64,000 nucleotides of DNA from CAKMMH01 sp927798255 (GCA_034180415.1 JAXFOK010000010.1:5013-69012); one strand, 5' to 3'. Counted from the stretch's first letter, positions 46,562 to 55,579 are shown. Made by a program: numbers and translations. The notes: generated by a model not told the origin, from the sequence alone.

Positions 46562-47194
46562 TTAAGAATCGTACTTATGATCATCAAGCCCGAAAAAGTA
46601 TGATATAAAATTCTTGAATGCATTGATAATATTATCAGCGCCAAAACCACTCGCAACAAGATTACTCTTTAATATTATTGGTAATTGTGAAAGAGTTATT
46701 TCTTGGAAAACACATATTAAAAATACACTTAACATAATTAGCAATATGAATAGTATATGAAAAATTATACTAATTCCGACTAATTTCCTTATTTTTTTAC
46801 TAAACACTCCTAAAGGAATAATAACTGGTAAAAGAAGTGATAACAAAGAATAATCTCTTGAATCAAAAAAAGTTCCTGTAACAATAATAAGAACTGTTAT
46901 AATATACCCTAAAAATCCTGATAATAACCCAGCGTAGAAAATTTGAAGAATAAATTCGTTACCTTTAAATAAAAACAATGAAACAATAAAATATGAAACA
47001 ACAAATAGAATTAATGTAAGAATACAGCCAAAAGAAAATTTTAAAAGGGCCCTTGCCTCTTCTTGTTCATTTAATTTTGCAACCATATTTTTTGCATTTT
47101 TAAGGCGTTCATCTTTTACTTCTTGACTTCCTCTTGTAAGATTTGTTGATAATGCATCTTTATTAACTGTAGAATTTACATTAAGGTTTACCAT
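46562..47194 (-). CDS. Unknown four-helix membrane protein
   Basis: The 210-residue protein has a hydrophilic N-terminal 50 residues and then four hydrophobic segments (about 52-74, 78-104, 115-132 and 140-168). A soluble tail ends in SYFFGLDDHKYDS. No conserved family is apparent. It lies 66 bases downstream of yraN on the same strand. Confidence 0.65.
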   Translation of the reverse strand: MVNLNVNSTVNKDALSTNLTRGSQEVKDERLKNAKNMVAKLNEQEEARALLKFSFGCILTLILFVVSYFIVSLFLFKGNEFILQIFYAGLLSGFLGYIITVLIIVTGTFFDSRDYSLLSLLLPVIIPLGVFSKKIRKLVGISIIFHILFILLIMLSVFLICVFQEITLSQLPIILKSNLVASGFGADNIINAFKNFISYFFGLDDHKYDS

Positions 47195-47260
47195 ATAAAA
47201 AACTCCTATTAGTTTTAAATAAGTGCGTTTTTATGATAGTAATATCGGAATATTATTTTT

Positions 47261-47665
47261 TTAACTAAATTCATTTTCCATATCACTTTTTTTCCATATA
47301 ATCTCAACCTTTTTAGGAAACCCTAAGAAAGAATTCTTATAATGTATAAAAATAAAATCACTTCTAATAGTTTTTATACGTCTTCTTTTTAAAATTGCAT
47401 AATTTTCACTTATATAAATTCTAATCCCTCTTTCTATATGACTAATTTTATTATCATTTATTGTTTCAAAAATAGGATAAAGCATTGCATTTTTTATATG
47501 TCTTGTCTTAACCTCAACAAAAATAAGCTCTCCTTTTTTAAAACCAACAATATCAAGCTCTGAAACTTTATTTCTAACGTTAACTTTTTCTATATAATAT
47601 CCTTGTTTTTTAAGATACCTACAAGCTTCTCTTTCCCCCCATTTCCCAATATATGCCAAAGTCAT
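47261..47665 (-). CDS. YraN family nuclease-fold protein (UPF0102)
   Basis: The 134-residue protein starting at ATG 47665 begins with the family start (KWGEREACRYLKKQGY) and contains SELDIVGFKKGELIFVEVKT, an intact D-ExK endonuclease-fold core. YraN proteins are widespread and of uncertain role, and are frequently next to rnhB as here. A longer frame reaching 47842 only reads into the rnhB gene in another frame. The start overlaps the 3' end of rnhB by 47 bases. Confidence 0.88.
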   Translation of the reverse strand: MTLAYIGKWGEREACRYLKKQGYYIEKVNVRNKVSELDIVGFKKGELIFVEVKTRHIKNAMLYPIFETINDNKISHIERGIRIYISENYAILKRRRIKTIRSDFIFIHYKNSFLGFPKKVEIIWKKSDMENEFS

Positions 47666-48296
47666 GTGAATTTTTATTTTCTTTTTGATACAAAACAACG
47701 TTTTCTTTATAATTTTCAAAAAATGAATTTGATTCTGTAAATTCTTTGACTCCCCTAAAGGCTTGCCTGTGAAATTTTGTTGGGCCGTATTGCTTAATAA
47801 CTTCAATGTGTGCTTTTGTTGGGTATCCTGCATGTTTTTCAAAACCGTATTGTGGATAATTTCTTGCTAACTCTTTCATATAGTTATCACGCCATACCTT
47901 TGCAATAATTGAAGCTGCAGATATTTCTTTGCAAAGTAAATCTCCCTTAACCACTGTTTCTTGAGGAATTTTAGTATCAATTTTTTGATTACCATCTATT
48001 AAAAGATAATCTGCACCTACTTTTTCAGCTGCTATTTTCATACCATACAAAGTAGCACCTAAGATATTTTTTTCTTCAATGATGTCAGGTCCAATACTAA
48101 CAATAACCCATGAAAAAGCATTATTTTTTATTTCACTAGATAATATTTCGCGTTTTTTAGGAGAAAGTTTCTTAGAATCGGTAATATCATTATTATTATA
48201 ATCTCCTAATATTACAGCACTTATTACTACTGGTCCTACTAGTGGGCCACGTCCTACCTCATCAATTCCCGCTATTAATTTTTTTTCAATTATCAT
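47619..48296 (-). CDS. rnhB: Ribonuclease HII
   Basis: The 225-residue protein has IAGIDEVGRGPLVGPVV (first catalytic Asp and Glu), LLIDGNQKI, KGDLLCKEISAASIIAKVWRD in two parts and HAGYPTKAHIE. The catalytic acidic residues are present. It removes ribonucleotides and RNA primers from DNA. The last 20 or so residues go beyond the usual end and overlap yraN, so the C-terminal tail may be nonessential. Confidence 0.94.
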   Translation of the reverse strand: MIIEKKLIAGIDEVGRGPLVGPVVISAVILGDYNNNDITDSKKLSPKKREILSSEIKNNAFSWVIVSIGPDIIEEKNILGATLYGMKIAAEKVGADYLLIDGNQKIDTKIPQETVVKGDLLCKEISAASIIAKVWRDNYMKELARNYPQYGFEKHAGYPTKAHIEVIKQYGPTKFHRQAFRGVKEFTESNSFFENYKENVVLYQKENKNSHDFGIYWEMGGKRSL

Positions 48297-48376
48297 ATAC
48301 TTATTTTATTATCTTTCCGATATAAAATACAGAGAGTTAATGTTTTTTAATACGTTTTTGCTTTAGGAGTTTTATA

Positions 48377-49177
48377 ATGACTGATAACAATAAAGAGAAT
48401 ATAAAGGTAGCAGAAAGAAACGCATCAAGTGCATATAAAAAATTCAGAACAAAAGAAGAATCAAATAATGAATTAGTAGAAAATGCTGATATTAAAAAAC
48501 ATTTAGATGAAAGATTAAGGTTTTTACATCAAAGAGCAATGCTAATTGAAGAAAGAATGTTTAAGCTTGATGAAGGAAAATTTTTTAGAGCTTGCATTTT
48601 TGGAAGTGCAAGAATAAAAGACGGTAACCCGACTTACAAAAGTGTTTATGAGCTTGCTAGACTCTTAGCAAGAGAAGGAATTGATGTACTAACAGGGGGT
48701 GGCCCAGGACTTATGGAAGCTGGAAACCGCGGTGCAAGGGCTGGGCAACAAGAAAGTCACAATTCAAGCCTTTCTTTTGGATTGCCAATTCAGTTAGATT
48801 TTGAACCAGCCCCAAATATGCACCTAGATGTTAGAAGACATCATTATCGTTTTTCATACAGATTAGACGATTTTATGAGACTTTCTAACATTGTAATCTG
48901 CACACCTGGTGGAATCGGAACACTATTAGAGCTATTTTTTAGCTGGCAACTAGTTCAAGTAAGACATATTAAAAGACGTCTTATCATCTTACTAGATAAA
49001 AAATTCTGGAAAGGACTTATTGATTGGATGCATGAGGAGCCTAATTTTAGGCAACTTATAAGTGATAAAGATTTTGATTTTGTATATATGGTAGATACCC
49101 CTCAAGAAGCACTAGAGATTGTAATGCCTGAATATCAAAAGTTTTTGGATTCTAAAAAAGAAAATAAGAAAAACTAA
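48377..49177 (+). CDS. LOG family protein (nucleotide phosphoribohydrolase-like)
   Basis: The 266-residue protein has a helical N-terminal extension (about 1-70) and a Rossmann core with ACIFGSARI, LTGGGPGLMEAGNRGA and CTPGGIGTLLELFFSWQLVQ (PGGxGTxxE). These are the signature motifs of the LOG / former 'lysine decarboxylase' family. Members cleave nucleoside monophosphates to base and ribose 5-phosphate. The N-terminal extension is longer than in short LOG proteins and nearer to the PpnN-like group. AGGAG precedes the ATG. Confidence 0.88.
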   Translation: MTDNNKENIKVAERNASSAYKKFRTKEESNNELVENADIKKHLDERLRFLHQRAMLIEERMFKLDEGKFFRACIFGSARIKDGNPTYKSVYELARLLAREGIDVLTGGGPGLMEAGNRGARAGQQESHNSSLSFGLPIQLDFEPAPNMHLDVRRHHYRFSYRLDDFMRLSNIVICTPGGIGTLLELFFSWQLVQVRHIKRRLIILLDKKFWKGLIDWMHEEPNFRQLISDKDFDFVYMVDTPQEALEIVMPEYQKFLDSKKENKKN

Positions 49178-49256
49178 TGGAAATTAAAGAAAAGAAGGAC
49201 CTAGAGCGTTATGCTCTTCATGGTCCAACTTTATATTTACACTTTTTAACCCTCCT

Positions 49257-49310
49257 CCTAAGGCTACACCCGATTTTCCTCAGTGAAACCGGATGCGCCT
49301 TAGGTCTTTT
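49257..49310 (+). terminator. Long-stem terminator-like hairpin
   Basis: CCTAAGGC (49257-49264) pairs perfectly with GCCTTAGG (49297-49304); within the loop CACCCGATTTT pairs with GAAACCGGATG with a few wobbles. TCTTTT follows. It could terminate the LOG gene transcript 80 bases after its stop. Confidence 0.65.
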
Positions 49311-49472
49311 ACTATTAACTAATCACAAATTTTTTACGACGAATCCATCTTTCGTCTAAATATTGTGAAAAATTTTTAGTTTAACACAAAAAAACCGTCA
49401 CAACGAGTCGAACTTCTTCATGAAGCCACGCCTCCCTTCCTCATTATTTATTTTATCGAAAATATAAATAAT

Positions 49473-49514
49473 CGTGAATTCATATACCCCGCGCGGAGAG
49501 ATTCACGTTTTCTT
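49473..49514. terminator. Inverted repeat with GC-rich tip
   Basis: CGTGAAT (49473-49479) pairs with ATTCACG (49501-49507), with a self-complementary CCGCGCGG in the loop and TTTTCTT after it. Orientation of use is unclear. It lies 48 bases beyond the end of the minus-strand pilX-like gene. Confidence 0.5.
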
Positions 49515-49561
49515 AAGGAATAACTGTATATTATTACCATACAAAATATTAGTCAAATTTT

Positions 49562-51340
49562 TTAATATTCTCTTACAAATAATTCTTGCCTTAGATACAC
49601 GAATCTTGGAGAAAGCGGAGGAAGCTTGTCACCATCATTAAAATCTGTATCATAATCCCAATTTCTTGTCGGTGCATTATATTGAGGGGCACCGTAAACC
49701 CAAGCTCCTTTTACATGCTTTGGAGTACTTAAGCTCACAAAAGAACCTTTATAGGTTAAAATTTTTCCACTCCATTGCTCATGGAGTCTTGGATAATTTT
49801 CGAGTCCTCCATTATAAGTACCACCTTGCCCCGAAGTGCCTTCAATACCACCTGTACTATCAGTCCCGGAAAGAATTGCAGTGTTAATTGTTGTATTAGC
49901 TGCAACTCTTTGTGACCAAGAACTTTTTGAATCATTCCAAGCAGTTGATAAAATATTAAATGAGTCTGACATAATAGCAGCAGGTTTTTTTGATGTTGTA
50001 TTATAATCTCCCCAAAGATATATTGCTTGATTAGTCACTACAGTTAAGCCTTTGATTTGAGGAGCTCCAGATTTAGAAGAACCAAGATAGGAGCTATTTC
50101 TTAAACGTACACCGTAATTGTTTGACGATTTTTCAGAATCAACACCATCTATGCTAAAATTAAAAACCAATCCCCCCTTATCAGTCGTATTTAATTTTTT
50201 ACCAGAATCTCCAAACCAAGAAGTTGTATATAAACAATCAAAAAGAGAAGACATATCTATTTCAAACATTCTTATATTCTTTTTTTCTCTATTGTTATAA
50301 AAAGTATTTGTTGAACCGATAGCCTTACTATTTATATTCCCAGTGCAAGCGTTTAATTTTGTAGTTTGAGAGCTATCTATTGAACCATCTGATTTTAACA
50401 CCACAACACCTGTTTTAGAAAACGAAGTATTAGGCTTATTACTAGAATTTAATTTTAATTGAAGTCTTAAATCAGCAAGTGAAAAATAATTAGACGATGG
50501 CACTGGATTTAAAATATCTGGACTTGGCACAGTTAATTTTTCTACATTACTTTCAACCATTCCTTTCCAAGGTGAAAGATCTCTTACTTTTGTTCTACTT
50601 GAACACCCCTTAACCATCGCTTTTAAATCTACAGGAGCAATAATACTTACCGTATCATTACAATTTGAGTTATTTTTTCTTCCTCTATAAATATCTCCAG
50701 CAGTTGTAACTTGACCATAAATATTTAAATTACCCTCAGCATTTAAATACAAATCTGCATTTGTATGAATTGGTCCTGACAAATTCATAGTAGCTCCTGG
50801 TGCTATCTCTAAATCTTTATCATAAAACACTGCAAACTGAAAAAGAGGAACAAGTCTATTTTTAAATTTTAACTGTAAAATACTTTCTGTTTGCCCCTGA
50901 GCACCTTTTGCAATTGAATAAACTGAATATCGATATTCAAGTACATTTAAATTTTGATATCTTTCTCCTTGAGGAATAGTCGTATTTATTGGATTACCAT
51001 CTGCTTCTTCTACATAAGTTACGACATCTGAGTTTTTAAATTTATAAGTTTTACAAACAAAATCCCCACTTCCATTATTTCCACTTTCACAAGGATGAGT
51101 TTTTGAAGGAGAATCACCTTCTGGCATATTATATCCTACGAAAATATTTCTAATATCTTCCGCTCTAATATTTAGCCCTGCCTCTCCTGCAGCAAATCCT
51201 GTGATTGAATCTTTTGCATATTTAGTTGAAGAAAGCTCAAGCCTTGTGATTTTTAAATATGCCCCTAGTAAAGCTATAATTATAACAATAAAAAAAAGCA
51301 CAACTATTAAAGCAAACGCCTTTTGATTTGAATTTTTCAT
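49562..51340 (-). CDS. Large PilX-like minor prepilin with a 540-residue passenger
   Basis: The 592-residue protein starts with a short basic leader and the hydrophobic segment KAFALIVVLFFIVIIIALLG, then AAGEAGLNIRAEDI, which is the PilX N-terminal pattern. The rest is a beta-rich extracellular domain with GPIHTNADLYLNAEGNLNIY, several Cys pairs and many Ser/Thr/Asn/Gly. PilX proteins are normally under 250 residues, so this one carries a large passenger that might sit at the pilus tip as an adhesin or sensor. It is last in a four-gene prepilin run. Confidence 0.78.
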   Translation of the reverse strand: MKNSNQKAFALIVVLFFIVIIIALLGAYLKITRLELSSTKYAKDSITGFAAGEAGLNIRAEDIRNIFVGYNMPEGDSPSKTHPCESGNNGSGDFVCKTYKFKNSDVVTYVEEADGNPINTTIPQGERYQNLNVLEYRYSVYSIAKGAQGQTESILQLKFKNRLVPLFQFAVFYDKDLEIAPGATMNLSGPIHTNADLYLNAEGNLNIYGQVTTAGDIYRGRKNNSNCNDTVSIIAPVDLKAMVKGCSSRTKVRDLSPWKGMVESNVEKLTVPSPDILNPVPSSNYFSLADLRLQLKLNSSNKPNTSFSKTGVVVLKSDGSIDSSQTTKLNACTGNINSKAIGSTNTFYNNREKKNIRMFEIDMSSLFDCLYTTSWFGDSGKKLNTTDKGGLVFNFSIDGVDSEKSSNNYGVRLRNSSYLGSSKSGAPQIKGLTVVTNQAIYLWGDYNTTSKKPAAIMSDSFNILSTAWNDSKSSWSQRVAANTTINTAILSGTDSTGGIEGTSGQGGTYNGGLENYPRLHEQWSGKILTYKGSFVSLSTPKHVKGAWVYGAPQYNAPTRNWDYDTDFNDGDKLPPLSPRFVYLRQELFVREY

Positions 51341-51408
51341 ACTGTTTATATAACCTCACTAAAAAATTTTACTCTTCTTAAAATATTACCTTCAAAAAAT
51401 TAAATACT

Positions 51409-52305
51409 TTAATGAGATAATATGTTCCTTGGATAAAAACTAGCACTTAAAATCTTCTCAATTTTTTCTTTCATAAAATTTTCTTCATTACCAAGCGTAA
51501 TATTTATAGCGCTAATATCGGACCACATATCATCGTCATCTGGTGAAAATGTATCCACAATATCACCATCTGATTTTTCAATTTTGACAATAAATTTATT
51601 AACATTTCCTATTATTTTTTGCTTTTCATCTGAAAGTCCATTTTGTGTCAAAACTAAAAAGCCATCTTCAAAAGTGAATCGCCACTCTTCAATCATATAC
51701 ATTGAAGCAGCTCCTACTGTGTAATCATTTGAAAAAATTGTTCCACCTGTTAAAAGGGAATATTCCGTTCCTGAATCTTCCTCATCAACATAAGGAAAAA
51801 ATTCCCCACTATTTTCTGCTAAATCATAAATAAATGGGTAAACCTCTCCGTTATTTTTTTGCCTGTACTCCTTCCAAGAATTGAAATTATGCGTATTGTC
51901 TGAATAAATACAACCAGAAGTAGTCCCTGCAAGCGCAAATTTTAAATTATTAACACTGCTTCCACTGCTTATTGGTTCACAAAGCTTCAAAACCTCATCT
52001 AATACATTTCTCCTTATTGTTAAATCTGAAAAGCCTGTTTCTTCATCTTTTTTTAATTCAACTGCAGGAAACGTCCCTGCAAGATTTTCCCCCGCTTCCT
52101 TTATGGTTGAAGACAATATTACCATAGCACTTTTTAAATCTTGATTTAAGTTTGTTCTTACGATATCTCCCTTATAAAGTCTATTGTTTGCAAGTATTGT
52201 TTGGCAAAGAAGTGCTATTATTAATACGCTTAAAAATAAACATACTAATAGTTCTACTAGGGTGAAACCTTTTTGTATTAACATTTTATTTTTAAATTTC
52301 TGCAT
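51409..52305 (-). CDS. PilW-like minor prepilin
   Basis: The 298-residue protein has KGFTLVELLVCLFLSVLIIA, the prepilin peptidase site (G before F) and hydrophobic helix, followed by a PilW-like domain (MVILSSTIKEAGEN) and a beta-rich end. An internal ATG would give a six-residue leader (MLIQKG) instead of the 13-residue one; both fit a type IV prepilin. It belongs to the minor pilin complex that starts pilus assembly. Confidence 0.82.
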   Translation of the reverse strand: MQKFKNKMLIQKGFTLVELLVCLFLSVLIIALLCQTILANNRLYKGDIVRTNLNQDLKSAMVILSSTIKEAGENLAGTFPAVELKKDEETGFSDLTIRRNVLDEVLKLCEPISSGSSVNNLKFALAGTTSGCIYSDNTHNFNSWKEYRQKNNGEVYPFIYDLAENSGEFFPYVDEEDSGTEYSLLTGGTIFSNDYTVGAASMYMIEEWRFTFEDGFLVLTQNGLSDEKQKIIGNVNKFIVKIEKSDGDIVDTFSPDDDDMWSDISAINITLGNEENFMKEKIEKILSASFYPRNILSH

Positions 52306-52382
52306 AAATTAATAACAATAAAATTTAAAAAATTAAAAAAATATAAAATTTATAAAAACTCTAATAATTAATATATTATAAC

Positions 52383-52760
52383 TTATTTTAATTGTGTATA
52401 GACAGTTTCTACACTATATAAAAGTTTATTATGATAAAAAATGTTAATAGTAAGATGTCTACTTGCCTTTGAACAATATTGACTCTTTTGACAATACACT
52501 ATAACAGCATTTAAATTTTTATTAGAAACATTATAGTTTGTTGTCTTTGAACCACTACTTGGAAACTGTGTTACATCTTCTTTTCTTAAATTGTTTAATA
52601 TTTTTTCTGCTAAATTTATAGAAATTGTTTTAACCTCTGACTCTGAATTCATTTTAGAATGATTAATAAATGCAGGCGCTGTAGAAGCACAAACAATGCT
52701 AAAAATAAAAAGTGCCATAAGGACCTCTATTAATGTAAACCCCTTATTAGTGTTCTTCAT
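52383..52760 (-). CDS. PilV/GspI-like minor prepilin
   Basis: The 125-residue protein has a six-residue leader, NKGFTLIEVLMALFIFSIVC, and the typical AEKILNNLRKED that resembles the GspI/PilV 'A..~a.n~l' block. Four cysteines follow. It overlaps the FimT/GspH-like gene by 14 bases and is part of the same operon. Confidence 0.82.
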   Translation of the reverse strand: MKNTNKGFTLIEVLMALFIFSIVCASTAPAFINHSKMNSESEVKTISINLAEKILNNLRKEDVTQFPSSGSKTTNYNVSNKNLNAVIVYCQKSQYCSKASRHLTINIFYHNKLLYSVETVYTQLK

Positions 52761-53205
52761 AAAATGAGCCTCCTAATAGTAAACTTACATCTTTTTGTTT
52801 TTCTTTATTATCAATTAGACTTACATCTAGAGAATTACTTGGAAAACCTCTTGAATTAAAACATACGCTCCAATCAATTTGAGAAAATGAAACCTCATCT
52901 GAAAGCTTAAAAATATCGCTATTCATTATTTCCCAAGATTTTGTGTCACAGTTTTGGCCACCATAAACTTTTACAGTTTTTACATCATCACAAACTATTT
53001 TAAATGCTTTTGTATTGGACATTGCTTTTAATTTTACTTTTCCGATAAAATTTTTAAAACTTGCAGTATCAGTTTTTAATGGATTATTAAATTCTGAAAA
53101 CTTTATTGCACCCATTGAAGATAAAATTCCCGCAAGAACCATCACAACAAGTAGCTCTATAAAAGTAAAGCCTGAAGAATTATTTCTCCAGTAGAAAAAT
53201 TTCAT
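52747..53205 (-). CDS. FimT/GspH-like minor prepilin
   Basis: About 152 residues from ATG 53205, with leader MKFFYWRNNSSG and prepilin helix FTFIELLVVMVLAGILSS. VCFNSRGFPS near residue 125 is the characteristic GspH/FimT strand (f.p.G), and the two Cys before it may form a disulphide. A longer frame begins at 53277 but would bury the leader peptide, so I prefer the internal start. It is the first gene of the prepilin operon. Confidence 0.82.
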   Translation of the reverse strand: MKFFYWRNNSSGFTFIELLVVMVLAGILSSMGAIKFSEFNNPLKTDTASFKNFIGKVKLKAMSNTKAFKIVCDDVKTVKVYGGQNCDTKSWEIMNSDIFKLSDEVSFSQIDWSVCFNSRGFPSNSLDVSLIDNKEKQKDVSLLLGGSFYEEH

Positions 53206-53390
53206 GATGTTGTTTTTAGCAATAGCTTTATTATTTAAAATTTGCACAATATAACTAAAAAAAGTACACAGAACCATTATCTTTCGGTAAAATGAATATA
53301 AACTTTAGAATTTAAATTCATTTTTGTTATCTGTAATATCGCTAAGTTAGAGAAAAATAATTAGTTAAAAAGTGCCCAAAAAGCTATTTT

Positions 53391-54263
53391 TTACATTCTT
53401 TTTTTCATGTATTCAACAAAAAATTTTAAATTATCAAAGGTTATCGATTTATCTTCTGAATTATCACATAACATATTGATATAGTCATATATTTTATTTT
53501 CACTGTTTTTAAGAATTCTTAGCCCCTCTTCCTTTGTATTAATGCTAAAGACTGTGAACTTACCATTTTTTTCATCACTACTTTGAGGTTTTCCCCTATT
53601 TTCTTTTGTTCCATAAAGATCTATATAATCATCTATTATTTGGAAATAAACTCCTATCTCTGCTCCTAATTTTAAGGCGATTTTCGTGAAATCATCAGAC
53701 ATATTACTAACTACACTAGCAAAACCTAAAACTGCTTTAAAAAGTCCTCCTGTTTTAAGCTCGTATATTCTTAAAAGTTTATCTTTTTTTTCTTCATTTT
53801 CTAAAATATCAAGTTGTTGACCATTGCAAAGCTCTAAAAAAGCATTAGATAGTATTTCACTTAATTTAACTTTAACATCTTCGTTATAAGCACTTTTAGA
53901 AATTGTTTTTAACGCAAAAAGTGGTAAAAAATCACCTGCTAAAATTGCTGGAGCTTGACCATAAGCCTTATGACAAGAAGGACGGCCACGTCTGAAATCA
54001 TCATCATCAAATGCAGGTAAATCATCATGGATAAGTGATGCACAATGTAAAAATTCTATTGTAACACTTGCTCTTAATGCATCTAAAGGTTCTTTTTTTA
54101 GATCTTGCATTAATGCAAGTACCATTAGAGGCCTAATCCTTTTACCTGCAGGAAAGATAGCATAATAAATTGCATCTTTCATAGGTTGCTCAATATCTTC
54201 ACTATCTAAAACTATTTTCAGTTCTTTTTCTACTTGCTCAAGATAAAAATTGTTATCAAACAT
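53391..54263 (-). CDS. ispA: Farnesyl/geranylgeranyl diphosphate synthase
   Basis: About 290 residues. The first Asp-rich motif is HDDLPAFDDDDFRRGRPSCH, of the bacterial FPPS type with two residues inserted between the DDs. The second is YFQIIDDYIDLYG, and GKRIRPLMVLAL precedes them. These bind the allylic and homoallylic diphosphates. It makes C15 (possibly C20) prenyl precursors for quinones and undecaprenyl phosphate. The ATG at 54263 is preferred over a TTG at 54272. It lies 113 bases upstream of the prepilin operon. Confidence 0.93.
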   Translation of the reverse strand: MFDNNFYLEQVEKELKIVLDSEDIEQPMKDAIYYAIFPAGKRIRPLMVLALMQDLKKEPLDALRASVTIEFLHCASLIHDDLPAFDDDDFRRGRPSCHKAYGQAPAILAGDFLPLFALKTISKSAYNEDVKVKLSEILSNAFLELCNGQQLDILENEEKKDKLLRIYELKTGGLFKAVLGFASVVSNMSDDFTKIALKLGAEIGVYFQIIDDYIDLYGTKENRGKPQSSDEKNGKFTVFSINTKEEGLRILKNSENKIYDYINMLCDNSEDKSITFDNLKFFVEYMKKRM

Positions 54264-54440
54264 AATATACAATCTTAAAATAAAAACACTTAAATGTTTA
54301 ACTAAAAAACAAATGATTTAGATAATTTTACATCATATAAATTAAAAAACAATGAATGTTAAAATAAAATATTTAAGCTAAGTTTATAATCTTTTTTAAA
54401 GCAAACTATACTGTAAGTTGTAGTATATTTATAAATTTTT

Positions 54441-54580
54441 ATATCAAATCACGATATAAAATATCTATTCTTTTAATATAGTGAATTGATATAAATACCA
54501 CTCGTGAAATGATATAAAAAAATAACCTTATATTATCGTGAAATGAAAATAATTTAGTCGTGAAACGACATAAAAATAAT
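54441..54580. repeat. Left iteron cluster
   Basis: Five copies of a TCGTGAA(A/T)TGATATAAA-like unit occur: one inverted (54441-54460) and four direct, with GTGAA at 54481, 54504, 54538 and 54560. Spacings are 23, 34 and 22 bases. They are the same family as those before the initiator gene at 57.5 kb. Confidence 0.75.
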
Positions 54581-54716
54581 TAGATAAAGCTCGATTAATA
54601 TCTTAACACTCAGTTTAATAATTTATTTTTATGTAATATTAGGTGATATAGCATTATTTGTCCCACAATATATACAAAAACCAAGATTGCATAATAAATA
54701 CGACACATTACACTAC

Positions 54717-54735
54717 CTGTCCCACCGTGGGACAG
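54717..54735. promoter_or_regulatory. parS-like palindrome 1
   Basis: CTGTCCCACCGTGGGACAG is a perfect inverted repeat of 9 + 1 + 9 bases. It resembles the chromosomal parS core (TGTTtCACGTGAAACA) but with a central extra base. A half copy TTTGTCCCACA lies 60 bases upstream. It is probably bound by the ParB encoded 0.9 kb away. Confidence 0.6.
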
Positions 54736-55199
54736 CTGTTACAAAGGATTAAATGTTGATTTCAGAGTACGAGATTGAGTCCATATTTTAGGTGAATCGA
54801 AAGCAGTAGTACATTTTCACGCAACAGCATGGATTTAAAAAGTTAAATATTTAGCCAGCAAAAGGTTATCTTTGAGTAAAAGCATATACATTTATAACAT
54901 GCGCAGTTATTGAGGTTCACGAGTGTTCGATTAGCAAAGTAGGCAAGCAATTTTGCGTATGCAAAACTGTGCATTATGCTTTGTTATATAAAAATATGAC
55001 CATTTAAATTGGGTTACAACAAAAAACAAGTAACGATACTCTTACAGTCGTCATTTAGCAACCAAGTTTCTGATAGAAACACCTAGATTTCAGCTTTGAG
55101 AAATAAAGTAACTATAATTAGAATCAAAAAGCTAGATTTTTAGCTACTTATTCTTTATATTTAATATATTTTTTCTTATAATCAAAAAATTGCCATTGA

Positions 55200-55218
55200 C
55201 TGTCCCACCGTGGGACAG
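55200..55218. promoter_or_regulatory. parS-like palindrome 2
   Basis: An exact second copy of the 19-bp palindrome CTGTCCCACCGTGGGACAG lies 483 bases from the first. Exact conservation of a GC-rich site in a drifting AT-rich spacer implies selection. It lies 0.36 kb beyond the parB stop codon. Confidence 0.6.
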
Positions 55219-55579
55219 TTCTATCTTCTAAATTTAAATTTGGTTTAAGACACAACAAAGCACTATACTCAATTTTGCATACAAAATTGTTTATCTACTT
55301 ATCCGACAACACTTTCGAATGCCTTCGTATCAGCCTATATCGCTCATTTCGTTCGTATAAGGAATCACTTCAGGGTTTCATATAATTATTAAAAAATAAA
55401 AAAGTAAGTGCCATTAGATAGCCATAAGTGGGTATTCAAGGAAAAATGGTTTCTGAAACCGGAATTTGGCAATTATATTTTAGATAAAAACGCTATGATT
55501 TCAGTTTTTGAGATATAAAATATCTGCAATTAGTAATCCGAAACCTAAATTTTTAAATTATATTGAATTTAACTTAAAA

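Larger units (their letters stand above)
49178..49561. other. Intergenic region with two structured elements
   Basis: No gene is supported in 384 bases. Two long hairpins (49257-49310 and 49473-49511) lie in it, and GC is higher than elsewhere. The left arm of the second contains AATCGTGAATTCATAT, which resembles the iteron family found at 54.4 and 57.5 kb. Confidence 0.45.
54264..55579. other. 1.3-kb noncoding region between ispA and parB
   Basis: No ORF of credible length is present. It contains the left iteron cluster (54441-54580), two copies of a 19-bp palindrome (54717 and 55200) plus a half copy at 54658, and inverted words such as CAATTTTGCGTATGCAAAA (54949) and CAATTTTGCATACAAAATTG (55273). 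Two diverged copies of a block (GATTTCAG.TTTGAGA.ATAAA...ATTAG) lie at about 55088 and 55498. The density of repeats suggests a centromere or origin region. Confidence 0.7.

Noticed and set aside
47666..47842. Long N-terminal extension of yraN
   Set aside because: The extra 59 codons are the rnhB coding region in another frame and lack YraN similarity.
49177..49359. 60-codon frame overlapping the LOG gene stop codon
   Set aside because: Most of it is the long hairpin at 49257-49304, and there is no further coding evidence.
53205..53277. Longer start for the FimT/GspH-like gene
   Set aside because: It would put 36 residues before the prepilin cleavage site, whereas type IV prepilin leaders are short; ATG 53205 gives 12.
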